From the NCBI RefSeq assembly GCF_005405305.1, contig NZ_BJDU01000006.1:62001-126000 (forward strand): DNA of 64,000 nt, read 5' to 3'. Position 1 is the stretch's first letter. Each line of letters starts with the position of its first letter. The notes under the pieces were generated by a model, which was not told the origin of the DNA, made no database searches, and saw only the letters and a list, made by a program, of their open reading frames with translations. Positions 43,292-52,663 of the stretch are shown in pieces. This DNA comes from Companilactobacillus formosensis. Its GTDB lineage: Bacteria > Bacillota > Bacilli > Lactobacillales > Lactobacillaceae. Made by a program: the position numbers and the translations under genes.

Positions 43292-44170
43292 ATGCGGAAA
43301 AGAAATGTACTATTATTAGTTTTGTTTTCGCTACTAATATTTGTAGGTGGGTGTGGTCATAAAACTGCATCAGATAAAAAAATTATTACGACAACTGTCA
43401 ATACATACACAGAACCATTGAAGAGTGTTGTCGGGGATAAGTATCAGGTGGAATCAATTATTAAATCAGTCAATGTTGATCCACACAGCTTTTCGCCATC
43501 TAGTAATGATGCTAAACAAGTCGCTGATTCACGTTTAATTGTTGCTAGTGGCTTAGGTTATGATGATTGGGTCGAAAAAATCGTTACGGCTAATAGTCAG
43601 GATAAAAATTTAATTGATTTTTCTCGGGATGTTTTACACAAACAAGATGGTGACAATGAACATGTCTGGTTTGGAGTTAAGAACGTGCAAAGACTTAGTC
43701 AGGCAGTGGCCCAACATATGAGTCAGGTCGACTCTAAGAATAAAACCTACTATCAAGCTAACTTTAAGAAATATAAATTAAAATTAAATGGCTTAGTCAA
43801 AAGAGAAACTAAATTAAAGCAACAGACTGCTGGTAAAAAGGCCTATGTGACTGAACCTTTGCCATATTATTTGCTGAAAGATTTAGGAATAAGTATTGCT
43901 AATCCTCATTTTGCTAAAGCAATCGAAGAAGATACTGATCCGTCGATTGAGGACATTAAGAAAATGGAAAATGGCCTGAGACACCATAAAGTGAGTTTTT
44001 TAGTTGTAAATAAACAAGTCACTAGTGGTATTATCACTAAAATGACTAATTTAGCTAAAAAAAATAAAGTTCCGATTATTTATTTTACCGAAACTTTACC
44101 AAGTAATTTAGGCTACTATGAGTGGATGAATGGCAATCTGTCTCAAATCGAAAGGATAGTGAAGAGATAA
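43292..44170 (+). CDS. Mn/Zn-type ABC transporter substrate-binding lipoprotein
   Basis: The 292-residue cluster 9 lipoprotein has a lipobox (FVGG|C at 17-21). Metal ligand candidates are His in VDPHSFSPSS, His in DNEHVWFG, Glu in TEPLPYYL and an acidic residue in TETLPSNLG. A His-His-Glu-acidic set is closer to the Mn type (PsaA/MntC) than the Zn type, and there is no His-rich loop. It binds the metal outside the cell and passes it to the permease. It is the first of three genes, with 2-nt and 1-nt gaps. Confidence 0.86.
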   Translation: MRKRNVLLLVLFSLLIFVGGCGHKTASDKKIITTTVNTYTEPLKSVVGDKYQVESIIKSVNVDPHSFSPSSNDAKQVADSRLIVASGLGYDDWVEKIVTANSQDKNLIDFSRDVLHKQDGDNEHVWFGVKNVQRLSQAVAQHMSQVDSKNKTYYQANFKKYKLKLNGLVKRETKLKQQTAGKKAYVTEPLPYYLLKDLGISIANPHFAKAIEEDTDPSIEDIKKMENGLRHHKVSFLVVNKQVTSGIITKMTNLAKKNKVPIIYFTETLPSNLGYYEWMNGNLSQIERIVKR

Positions 44171-44172
44171 CT

Positions 44173-44838
44173 GTGATTGAAGCAAAGAATTTAACCAAGC
44201 GTTTTGGTAAGCAGCTAGTTTTTAAAGACGTCAATTTCACGATTAATGATGGCGACTTTATTAGTTTAATTGGTCCCAATGGCTCAGGTAAGACAACCTT
44301 AGTTAGGATTATGATGGGGCTTGAGAAGAAAACTAGCGGCGAGTTGAAAATGGATCACAAAAGAATCGGTTACGTGCCTCAATTCAGAAATATCGATTTG
44401 GATTATCCCTTAAATATTGAACAGTTTGTCCGTTTGAATTTGAAGTTTACGCTCAGCCCGAAACGTCGTAAAGCTGACAATGAATTAATCCAAACAATTT
44501 TAACGAAGACTAAGTTGACACAATTGAAAGATCGTCCCTTAGGATTAGCTTCTGGTGGTGAAAAGCAAAAGGCCTATCTGGCACAAGCTCTATTAAATGA
44601 TCCGAAGATTTTAATTTTGGATGAATCGACAGCCAGTCTAGACGTTGAAGTGAAGATGCAATTGATGGATTTGGTTGCTGAGTTAAATCAAAAATATAAT
44701 TTAACGGTAATTTTCATCACGCATGACTATGAATTGACAAAGAAATATACAACTAGAGCGTTATTCTTTGAAGAAAAGACTCTTAAAGAAGTTAAGGTCA
44801 GTGACGTTTCTGAAGATATGTTCGAGATGGAGAGTTAA
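44173..44838 (+). CDS. Metal ABC transporter ATPase
   Basis: The 221-residue ATPase has Walker A GPNGSGKTTL, signature LASGGEKQKAYLAQALL and Walker B ILILDESTASLD. I chose GTG 44173 (MIEAKNLTKRFGKQ), placed 2 nt after the lipoprotein stop, over an in-frame ATG upstream inside that gene. The signature starts with ASGGE rather than LSGGQ, a mild variation. It drives the permease that follows 1 nt later. Confidence 0.88.
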   Translation: MIEAKNLTKRFGKQLVFKDVNFTINDGDFISLIGPNGSGKTTLVRIMMGLEKKTSGELKMDHKRIGYVPQFRNIDLDYPLNIEQFVRLNLKFTLSPKRRKADNELIQTILTKTKLTQLKDRPLGLASGGEKQKAYLAQALLNDPKILILDESTASLDVEVKMQLMDLVAELNQKYNLTVIFITHDYELTKKYTTRALFFEEKTLKEVKVSDVSEDMFEMES

Positions 44839-44839
44839 A

Positions 44840-45637
44840 ATGTTTGAATATGAATTTATGCGCGAAGCTTTTATTGCCAGTACTTTTATCGCTATAACGG
44901 CTGGATTGGTCGGGGTCTTCGTTGTATCAAGAAATATGTCATTTCTGTCGCATACGTTGTCAGAAATTGGTTTTGCGGGAGCTTCATTTGGAATCCTCGT
45001 TGGTATTTCACCACTGGCTGGAATGATTTTGTTTACTTTAGTCAGTTCGATTGCTGTTGGTAGTCTAAGTAGCGAATCTTCCAGACGTGAGGCATCGATC
45101 AGTGCGATTTCGTCGTTATTTATTGGTTTAGGAATTTTATTTTTATCGTTATCATCAGAATCAAGTAGTTATGCAACGAATATTTTGTTTGGTAGTATCG
45201 TCGGAATCAGTTCCAAAGAAGTTCAACAATTGATGATTTTGGCATTATTTGTCATTTTTGTCTTTATTATTTTCTATAAACCGCTCGCTTTTGACTCATT
45301 TGACCATATTGGAGCTCGTGCAGCCGGTTTAAAGACTAGATTGCTCTCAATAGCCTTTTTAGTAACTTTGGCTCTCAGCGTCAGTATCGGCGCTCAAATC
45401 GTTGGATCATTGTTAGTCTTTGTTTTATTGACTCTGCCGGGAGCAACGGCTAAATATGTTGTTCATACGGTACCTAAATTGATCATGGTTTCAGTAGGTT
45501 TATCGTTAGCAGGAGTTTGGTTAGGTTTGTATTTAGCGTTCGTAACCAATTGGCCGGTAACATTCTTTATTTCTGGCTTTGAAGTGATTGCTTATTTCTT
45601 AGGATTAAGCTATAAAAATTGGAAATTAAACCATTAA
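44840..45637 (+). CDS. Metal ABC transporter permease
   Basis: The 265-residue protein has about eight membrane helices and the ABC-3 family pattern: FIAITAGLVGVFVVSRNMSFLSHTLSEIGFAGASFGIL and FDHIGARAAGL with IGAQIVGSLLVFVLLTLPGATA. Start ATG 44840 follows GGAGAG and lies 1 nt after the ATPase stop. It completes a Mn/Zn-type uptake system together with the two upstream genes. Metal choice is not decided. Confidence 0.88.
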   Translation: MFEYEFMREAFIASTFIAITAGLVGVFVVSRNMSFLSHTLSEIGFAGASFGILVGISPLAGMILFTLVSSIAVGSLSSESSRREASISAISSLFIGLGILFLSLSSESSSYATNILFGSIVGISSKEVQQLMILALFVIFVFIIFYKPLAFDSFDHIGARAAGLKTRLLSIAFLVTLALSVSIGAQIVGSLLVFVLLTLPGATAKYVVHTVPKLIMVSVGLSLAGVWLGLYLAFVTNWPVTFFISGFEVIAYFLGLSYKNWKLNH

Positions 45638-45649
45638 GGATATGTATAA

Positions 45650-46060
45650 ATGATAAAAGAATTGTGGAGTAAATATAAAGATGCGATTCCCTATTTATTT
45701 TTCGGAGTCTTAACAACCGTAGTAAATTATGTGGCCTTTGCTTTGTTGTGGCGTGTTTTGAATATGAATTCTCAAGTTGCCAATGCAATTGCCTATGTGA
45801 TTTCAGTTCTATTTGCCTATGTCACGAATAAATTGTGGGTCTTTAATTCCCATACCAAGACTTGGAAAGCTTTCTTCCAAGAAATGGGATCTTTCTTCTT
45901 ATTCAGAGGTGGATCTTGGATTTTTGACCAAGGTACGATGTTTATCGGAATGGTTTTGCTGCATGGGAATGGTTTTATCGTGAAAATCATCGCCAATGTG
46001 GTAGTTGTTTTACTGAACTATATTTTTAGTAAGTTTATTATTTTTAGAAAAAGAAATTAA
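45650..46060 (+). CDS. GtrA family membrane protein
   Basis: The 136-residue protein has four membrane helices and the GtrA pattern (FGVLTTVVNYVAFALLWRVL near the start, NKLWVFNS in the middle, NYIFSKFIIFRK at the end). GtrA-like proteins are candidate flippases for lipid-linked sugars made by GtrB-type GT2 enzymes; one is encoded at 5865. It follows the metal permease by 12 bp but its job is unlikely to be linked to it. Confidence 0.87.
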   Translation: MIKELWSKYKDAIPYLFFGVLTTVVNYVAFALLWRVLNMNSQVANAIAYVISVLFAYVTNKLWVFNSHTKTWKAFFQEMGSFFLFRGGSWIFDQGTMFIGMVLLHGNGFIVKIIANVVVVLLNYIFSKFIIFRKRN

Positions 46061-46061
46061 T

Positions 46062-46090
46062 ATGCCATCACAGAGATTTTGTTCCAGACT
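46062..46090 (+). repeat. Remnant of the composite repeat element
   Basis: GCCATCACAGA and TTGTTCCAG at this position match the right inner arm of copy A (43195-43219) with a few changes. The rest of the element is missing. Confidence 0.5.
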
Positions 46091-46121
46091 AGATTGAAAT
46101 ATAAAAAATTAATGCATGAAA

Positions 46122-46162
46122 TAAAAAATTCCCACTAGAATTAATCTAGTGAGAATTTTTTA
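46122..46162. terminator. Bidirectional terminator between gtrA-like and fructokinase genes
   Basis: The stem AAAAATTCCCACTAGA with TCTAGTGAGAATTTTT closes a 5-nt loop (one mismatch), with A/T runs on both sides. Confidence 0.82.
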
Positions 46163-46165
46163 TTC

Positions 46166-47047
46166 CTAATCTTGGAAAGCATTTAATTCACGAATGGCCA
46201 AGGCGAAATCACCTAGTGTAGCTGAACCATTGTTCTTAACTACTGGCATTGTGATGTATTTGTCTAATTCTGGAACTTCAACATAGTCATTGAGTAATTC
46301 CTTAAATTGAACACGAACTTTATCTAAGAATGTTTCACTGACAACACCGCCACCGAAGACGATCTTGTCGGGACGAAGAATCAAGGTAACTTGAATAGCA
46401 GCTTGAGCAACGTAGTAGGCCATGATATCCCAAACATGGTCAGTCAATGGAACGTCCTTACCAGGTTTACCTAAACGAGCATCAAATGTTGGTCCGGCAA
46501 CCAAACCTTCAAGACAGTCACCGTGGAATGGGCAAATTCCCTTGAAATCTAAGTCATCAGGGTGACGTTTCAAGAAAGTGTGTCCCATTTCAGGATGACC
46601 AACGTTACCGATAAATTTACCATCTGCAATCGCACCAGCTCCCACACCAGTACCAATTGTGTAGTAAACCAATGAATTGATTTTTTCGTTAGATAGAGTT
46701 GACATTACGTATTCGCCATAAGCAGAACCGTTAACATCAGTTGTCCAAAACATTGGTACATCTAATTCTTTCTTCAAAGTACCGACAAAATCAGTATCTT
46801 TCCAACCTGGTTTAGGCGTTGAAGTGATGTAACCATATTTTGGTGAATTCTTACGTTGTTCGATTGGTCCAAATGAAGCAATACCGAGAGCTTCGATATC
46901 GAATTGTTTGAAATAATCGATTGTTTTTCTTAATGTTTCCTCAGGTGTTGTTGTTGGAAAGTGAACGCTATCCTTGATACGGTAGTCTTCGTCACCAACA
47001 GCACAAACAAATTTTGTTCCGCCTGCTTCAATACTTCCTACTAGCAA
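46166..47047 (-). CDS. ROK-family fructokinase
   Basis: The 293-residue sugar kinase has the N-terminal GSIEAGGTKFVCAVG phosphate motif, TIGTGVGAGAI with the catalytic-domain glycines, and the ROK zinc set GHTFLKRHPDDLDFKGICPFHGDCLEGL (His and three Cys/His). The family phosphorylates fructose at O-6. The start is TTG 47047 behind AAGGAGAG. A perfect cre site just downstream of the promoter indicates CcpA repression. It is a single gene; no sucrose or fructose transporter is adjacent, so the sugar source is unclear. Confidence 0.9.
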   Translation of the reverse strand: MLVGSIEAGGTKFVCAVGDEDYRIKDSVHFPTTTPEETLRKTIDYFKQFDIEALGIASFGPIEQRKNSPKYGYITSTPKPGWKDTDFVGTLKKELDVPMFWTTDVNGSAYGEYVMSTLSNEKINSLVYYTIGTGVGAGAIADGKFIGNVGHPEMGHTFLKRHPDDLDFKGICPFHGDCLEGLVAGPTFDARLGKPGKDVPLTDHVWDIMAYYVAQAAIQVTLILRPDKIVFGGGVVSETFLDKVRVQFKELLNDYVEVPELDKYITMPVVKNNGSATLGDFALAIRELNAFQD

Positions 47048-47071
47048 AATAAATCTCTCCTTGGCAATTAA

Positions 47072-47087
47072 TAGTAATCGTTTGCAA
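47072..47087 (-). promoter_or_regulatory. CcpA cre site of the fructokinase gene
   Basis: On the minus strand TTGCAAACGATTACTA fits the cre consensus WTGNAANCGNWNNCW with no mismatch. It lies about 9 bp downstream of the -10 box (47101-47096) of the promoter, an ideal place for repression. Confidence 0.82.
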
Positions 47088-47095
47088 TAAGTAAT

Positions 47096-47125
47096 ACGAT
47101 ACTATTTTTTATTTTTGACGTCAAA
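47096..47125 (-). promoter_or_regulatory. Fructokinase promoter with palindrome over -35
   Basis: On the minus strand TTGACG (47124-47119), 17-bp spacer and TATCGT (47101-47096). The -35 lies inside a perfect palindrome TTTGACGTCAAA (47114-47125), which could be a second operator. Confidence 0.7.
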
Positions 47126-47167
47126 TAAGATTGTTTATTGATAAAAAAATATTAATAAGCAATCTTA

Positions 47168-47431
47168 TTATTTAGTGTAGGGACCATAAACGGAATAAAT
47201 ATAAACTGTCTTTGATTGTTTATCAACACGATAAACAACTCGATGCTGTGAATTAATCCGTCTGGAATAGCATCCTTTTATTGGTGGAATTAATTTTTCA
47301 AAAGACTGGGATACTTCGAAAGGATTTTGCTTTAAAGTGTCAATAATATTTAAAAAATTTCTTTCTAAGGGAGTCCTTTTTATCTTTTTTAAGTCAGATT
47401 TAGCTTTGGAAGCAATTTTGATATTGTACAT
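47168..47431 (-). CDS. yoeB: YoeB-type RelE-superfamily toxin
   Basis: The 87-residue toxin matches Txe/YoeB: MYNIKIASKAKSDLKKIK, PFEVSQSFEKLIPPIKGCYSRRINSQHRVVYRVD and the terminal YSVYGPY. The catalytic Glu/Arg/His set (Glu in SFEKL, Arg in SRRIN, His in SQHRVVY) is kept. It cleaves mRNA at the ribosome. ATG 47431 overlaps the antitoxin stop in TAATG, with GGAAGGA upstream. Confidence 0.9.
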   Translation of the reverse strand: MYNIKIASKAKSDLKKIKRTPLERNFLNIIDTLKQNPFEVSQSFEKLIPPIKGCYSRRINSQHRVVYRVDKQSKTVYIYSVYGPYTK

Positions 47432-47685
47432 TATATTTCCTTCCAAGCTTGATCAAAATCGATGAAGTCATCATTCTCTCTGTCTTTAATTTGCTTAGTA
47501 ACACCAGTGTTAGTTAAAAAGAGTGTTTCTTGGATAGCGTTCCAGTCGTCTTTACCAATAACTACGGCATCTTCGTGCTCCTTAGTAGTGGAAGAAATTA
47601 GAACAGGTTTATTCTCTGAATTTACATCTTTAAGAATATCAAATAATTTTTCTCTTGCTTTGGTTGGTGTATATACTTCTTTCAT
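47431..47685 (-). CDS. yefM: YefM-type Phd-family antitoxin
   Basis: The 84-residue antitoxin has a Phd/YefM N-terminal DNA-binding half (VYTPTKAREKLFDILKDVNS) and PVLISSTTKEHEDAVVIGKDDWNAIQETLFL, then a flexible acidic toxin-binding end. It precedes and overlaps the toxin gene by 1 nt. Upstream are a perfect TGTACA and a TGTACG copy spaced one helical turn apart (47699-47715), like the hexamer operator of E. coli YefM. SD AGGAGATG is good. Confidence 0.9.
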   Translation of the reverse strand: MKEVYTPTKAREKLFDILKDVNSENKPVLISSTTKEHEDAVVIGKDDWNAIQETLFLTNTGVTKQIKDRENDDFIDFDQAWKEI

Positions 47686-47698
47686 TTAATCATCTCCT

Positions 47699-47715
47699 GT
47701 ACGTTATCCTGTACA
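47699..47715 (-). promoter_or_regulatory. Operator repeats of the yefM-yoeB operon
   Basis: TGTACG (47699-47704) and TGTACA (47710-47715) lie 11 bp apart just upstream of the antitoxin ribosome site. The hexamer TGTACA is the core of the E. coli YefM operator. Confidence 0.6.
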
Positions 47716-47757
47716 TGTTATATCATGTTTGAATTGAAAGTAGCAATATTTATGTTT

Positions 47758-47797
47758 AAAAAAAATGCAAACCTTTAATTGAAGGCTTGCATTTTTA
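47758..47797 (-). terminator. Terminator of the flippase gene
   Basis: On the minus strand AAAAATGCAAGCCTT pairs with AAGGTTTGCATTTTT (one mismatch), then a run of eight T residues. It starts at the stop codon of the flippase gene. Confidence 0.85.
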
Positions 47798-49405
47798 GTA
47801 AATCTTAGTATCACGAATATCTTTTAGAATACTCAATGATCCATCTTTATAAGCTAAGAAGCCATAAACGGCCACACCAATCAAACCACAGATGATGATA
47901 ACAATGATGGCACCAATCTTAGTAGCGTCAGAAATTACTTTGACGATAAAGAAATTAGCAATAGCAACGACTACTAACATAACAATTCCATCGATGAGGA
48001 TTCGGAACAATTTCTTACCCAAGTCTTTATTGACGATTTGGAATTGCTTATTGATCAGTCTGAAGGCAAAGTACGACATCAGAATGAAGGCAATGGCAGT
48101 AGCTGTGACCGGTCCGTAAACTCCTAAGCTAACTGTTAACGGTACTTGTAAAATCATTTTGATAATGTAAGCAATTGCCAAGTAAACTAGTGATTTTCTA
48201 ACGTGATGCGTAACCTGAAGAATGTTTTCCAAAATCATGAACAAACAATAGAAGAAAGCTTCCACACAAGAAACAATCAAGACTTTAGAACCGAGGATAC
48301 TTTGGTCATAGAAGACGAAAACAGTCCATAATTGACGACTAATAGCCATCATTCCAAAAGTAGCAGGCAAAATAATGAAGAAAGTAAACTGAACGATATT
48401 TTGCATAAGTTTTTGGACGGGTTTTAGACCAGTTTTACGAGTAATCATAGCAGATAACGCTGGTATAACGGAGGCAGAAACAGAAATTGCTAAGGAAACT
48501 AGCACCATAATCAATTTGTTAGCCTGGAATCCGAACATCGCATATAAATCATCAATTGTCTTTTGACTAGCATGTAAAATCAATTCGTAAATCCAAGTAA
48601 AAGTCGTTTGGTCGAACAATTGTAGAACGGTCATAATTGTATCAACTAGCAAGAATGGAATAGCTGAACGCAACATTGAACTGAAACTGATTTCTGGACC
48701 ATTTTCTTTAACGTCATCACTAGGCTTAATATCAGAAATAGTGACTGTTTTTCTAACTCGAACACGAATCCATAAGAGGAATATGTAAGCTAAGGTTGCC
48801 CCAATGAATGAAGCCAAAGTTGATTGGTTAACGGCTGCCATATAGCTACCTTTTTGCAAGATCATGATCGTGTAAGTTGCATAAAGCATGTAAGCTACAC
48901 GGGCAATTTGTTCGATAACTTGTGAAAAGGCTGAATAAGAAATAAAGGCATATCCTTGAATATAACCACGCAAAATTCCAAGAGCTGGAATAATTAGCAT
49001 TGCGATACTCAAGTATTTAATTGGCGTTACAACACGCATATCGCCGGCAGCCAGAACAATTGCCACATATTTAGCACCAAAAAACATAATGAATGCTAAG
49101 ACGATTCCGACTAGGGACATATAAATTGTATATTTTTTGAAGAGCTTCTCACTTTGGTCAAAGCGACCTAAAGCATTGTGAGCAGCGACTTCTTTTGAAA
49201 TAGCTGATGGAATACCTGCTGTAGCAATAATCAAGAAAAGATTATAAATATTGTAGACTTTCCCATACAAAGCGTTCGCAGCACCAACAGCTACCGGGCC
49301 AATCCATAGATTCCAAGGAATAATATAGACGACTGAAAGTATTCTTGAAAGAATCCCACTGATGGAAATCCAGAGAGAACTCTTAAGTAATGAATCTTTT
49401 TTCAT
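47795..49405 (-). CDS. MOP-superfamily flippase, MurJ/YtgP-like
   Basis: The 536-residue protein has about 14 membrane helices. It carries the family start (MKKDSLLKSSLWISISGILSRILSVVYIIPW) and ATAGIPSAISKEVAAHNALG, with RSAIPFLLVDTIMTVLQLFDQ in the middle. The YtgP/SpoVB branch includes the streptococcal lipid II flippase MurJ, but others export polysaccharide units. I cannot settle which. A DUF1304 gene lies 24 bp upstream on the same strand, so they may be co-transcribed. Confidence 0.82.
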   Translation of the reverse strand: MKKDSLLKSSLWISISGILSRILSVVYIIPWNLWIGPVAVGAANALYGKVYNIYNLFLIIATAGIPSAISKEVAAHNALGRFDQSEKLFKKYTIYMSLVGIVLAFIMFFGAKYVAIVLAAGDMRVVTPIKYLSIAMLIIPALGILRGYIQGYAFISYSAFSQVIEQIARVAYMLYATYTIMILQKGSYMAAVNQSTLASFIGATLAYIFLLWIRVRVRKTVTISDIKPSDDVKENGPEISFSSMLRSAIPFLLVDTIMTVLQLFDQTTFTWIYELILHASQKTIDDLYAMFGFQANKLIMVLVSLAISVSASVIPALSAMITRKTGLKPVQKLMQNIVQFTFFIILPATFGMMAISRQLWTVFVFYDQSILGSKVLIVSCVEAFFYCLFMILENILQVTHHVRKSLVYLAIAYIIKMILQVPLTVSLGVYGPVTATAIAFILMSYFAFRLINKQFQIVNKDLGKKLFRILIDGIVMLVVVAIANFFIVKVISDATKIGAIIVIIICGLIGVAVYGFLAYKDGSLSILKDIRDTKIY

Positions 49406-49429
49406 GATTGTTTTCCATTCTGTGTAAAA

Positions 49430-49801
49430 TTACTTGTAAAAAATAGCTACTAAAACTAAAGCTATTAAAGCTGGTAAACCTTGTAAAAATAAAATTTTTC
49501 TTGTAGCTGTAAAAGCGCCATAGATAGCGACGCCAATAATGTAGAGCAACATCAAAATGAGGATGGTTCTTAAAACGGCTCCAGTAAAGAATAAGATCAT
49601 CAATAATATTAAAACGCCAAATAGGCCGTTATAAATACCTTGGTTAGCTAAAGCAACCTTGGCATGTGAATCTTTAACGAATTCGACAGGCATATCGAAA
49701 GCATTGGCTTGAACTTCAGGCTTGGCAAACATTTCAATACCGGCAATACCGATATGTTCCAAAGCCACCAATGCGACTATAAATAAAGTTAAAATTTGCA
49801 T
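49430..49801 (-). CDS. DUF1304 family membrane protein
   Basis: The 123-residue protein has four membrane helices and the DUF1304 pattern (VALEHIGIAGIEMF, ANQGIYNGLFG, IYGAFTATRKILFLQGLPALIALVLV). Function unknown. The ATG has GAAGAA upstream. It is first in the same-strand pair with the flippase, but a common role is not evident. Confidence 0.87.
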   Translation of the reverse strand: MQILTLFIVALVALEHIGIAGIEMFAKPEVQANAFDMPVEFVKDSHAKVALANQGIYNGLFGVLILLMILFFTGAVLRTILILMLLYIIGVAIYGAFTATRKILFLQGLPALIALVLVAIFYK

Positions 49802-49875
49802 TTTTTCTTCTTCCTATTAATGGTATAGAACTATATTATACTGTTTTTTCACGTTGTACAAATCGTATTTCAACG

Positions 49876-49910
49876 ATAAAAAAAGAAGAACTATAAGTAC
49901 TTTACGATTC
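49876..49910 (-). terminator. Probable terminator of the MazG-like gene
   Basis: On the minus strand GAAGAA pairs with TTCTTC with an inner TA/TA, then seven T residues; it overlaps the last codons of the gene. Confidence 0.5.
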
Positions 49911-50213
49911 TTCATTGTTGTTTATCATAACAAATTTTTGTGAAAAATTACCTTTTTGATTGATTTTCGCTTGGCGCAAACTGTCCATTTCTTCATAATT
50001 TATTGAAGCATCAGTCAAAATAGCACGAATAACTTCTTCAAGATCCCCTAATTCTTCAACAAGGTTGGCGCGCGATTGAGCGTTTTGGACTTCTTTAGCT
50101 TCTTCAACGATTTTGTGTCGTAAAGATAAACGATAATCTTCATTGGAAAGAACCTCAAATTCGGCATTGTCGGCGAGAATATCCGGTATTTTATCTCTAA
50201 CTAATTTCTTCAT
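49902..50213 (-). CDS. MazG-like nucleoside triphosphate pyrophosphohydrolase
   Basis: The 103-residue protein starts MKKLVRDKIPDIL, the mark of a small all-alpha MazG-like subfamily, and has the acidic metal motif EEAKEV...LVEELGDLEEVI (ExxE...ExxD). It would hydrolyse noncanonical (d)NTPs or related phosphates. SD AGGGAGA is present. Downstream is a probable hairpin, upstream the copy B repeat element. Confidence 0.86.
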   Translation of the reverse strand: MKKLVRDKIPDILADNAEFEVLSNEDYRLSLRHKIVEEAKEVQNAQSRANLVEELGDLEEVIRAILTDASINYEEMDSLRQAKINQKGNFSQKFVMINNNEES

Positions 50214-50271
50214 AAATAAAAATCTCCCTATAACATTTGAGTTCTTTTTTAGTTAGGTTAGCGTTAAATTG

Positions 50272-50533
50272 CCGTCCTCCACAGCAAAGAAAATTTGGCT
50301 GGAACGTAGTGGGCACGACTTGGAGCCTTTGCTAAGACCAAAACCGGGCAAAGTCTTCAAGCTCGACCTTTCACTACTGAGCCAATTTTCTTTGCTATTC
50401 CGGACTAGATAGTGGATCTATTCTTTATCTTCTAATTACTTGGAATAAATAATAAAAGACATTATCTAGTCGGTAGTGACAGCTTTGTAGATACCCAGTA
50501 CGTTCCAGCGTCCACAAAGCTTCACTTACGACG
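50272..50533. repeat. Composite inverted-repeat element, copy B
   Basis: This 262-bp intergenic unit has its left end (50272-50306) almost identical to copy A. A large stem-loop is formed by GCAAAGAAAATTTGGC (50284-50299) with GCCAATTTTCTTTGC (50381-50395). A second part has inverted ACTAGATA/TATCTAGT arms (50404-50415 with 50462-50472) and GCTGGAACGT (50299-50308) returns inverted at 50499-50508. Segments 50391-50415 and 50436-50484 recur in copy C. No protein is encoded. Confidence 0.82.
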
Positions 50534-50697
50534 GCAAGTTATCAACCCAAGTTCAAAAGAACCATATTTGTTTGTAAAAAATCTTACCATGAAGATACGA
50601 AACCGCCAAATCATAAGCCATAAGCGCATTGATTGATAATGATATTATTAGCGTGATATCATTTAATTAAATAAAAATATAAAAAGTGTTGATTATT

Positions 50698-51051
50698 ATG
50701 AGTCTATCGAATGTATTAGTGACAGAGATATATGGCGGGATACTATTATTTGTTATAGCGGGTATTATTATTGTGTTATTTATAAATGATTTTATTCGTA
50801 AAAGAATGGTCTTTGCTTGTGAAACGGCGTTACGTGATCGAGAAAAGATTTCACAAATTTCAGTCGATAATGAAACGGCTGAATATTTGAGGCGGAATAA
50901 TAATCATGAGTTACACCGAATTGATGAAATGATTTCTAAAAAAGACGATATAATTCGATATAAATTATGTCTCAAGAAAAGAAGTTTTGATTTTTATTTG
51001 AGAAAACAAAATTTATGGAATTATAAAGTTGTTGCAATAAAAATGTATTAA
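50698..51051 (+). CDS. Hypothetical protein with one N-terminal membrane helix
   Basis: The 117-residue protein has a hydrophobic helix near its start (YGGILLFVIAGIIIVLFIND), then a charged helical stretch (ETALRDREKISQISVDNETAEYLRRNNNHELHRIDEMISKKDD). I recognise no family. There is no good ribosome site in front of ATG 50698 or the alternative GTG 50686/TTG 50689, so expression is uncertain. A clear terminator follows, which supports a transcribed unit. It lies between repeat copy B and guaB. Confidence 0.5.
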   Translation: MSLSNVLVTEIYGGILLFVIAGIIIVLFINDFIRKRMVFACETALRDREKISQISVDNETAEYLRRNNNHELHRIDEMISKKDDIIRYKLCLKKRSFDFYLRKQNLWNYKVVAIKMY

Positions 51052-51086
51052 AAGGCTTGTCGTTATGACGATAAGTCTTTTTTCTT
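51050..51086 (+). terminator. Terminator upstream of guaB
   Basis: A 12-pair stem with three G-U pairs (AAGGCTTGTCGT with ACGATAAGTCTT), loop TATG, then a T run. Confidence 0.82.
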
Positions 51087-51099
51087 TCACAAACTTTAA

Positions 51100-51128
51100 T
51101 TGACTATCATAAAAAAATCGGCTACCAT
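51100..51128 (+). promoter_or_regulatory. guaB promoter candidate
   Basis: TTGACT (51100-51105), 17-bp spacer, TACCAT (51123-51128), about 54 bp before the start codon, directly after the previous terminator. I see no purine riboswitch in the leader. Confidence 0.5.
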
Positions 51129-51157
51129 GTTTATAAATTTTATCTACTAATAGGTAA

Positions 51158-52660
<1,503 letters not shown>

Positions 52661-52663
52661 GCA

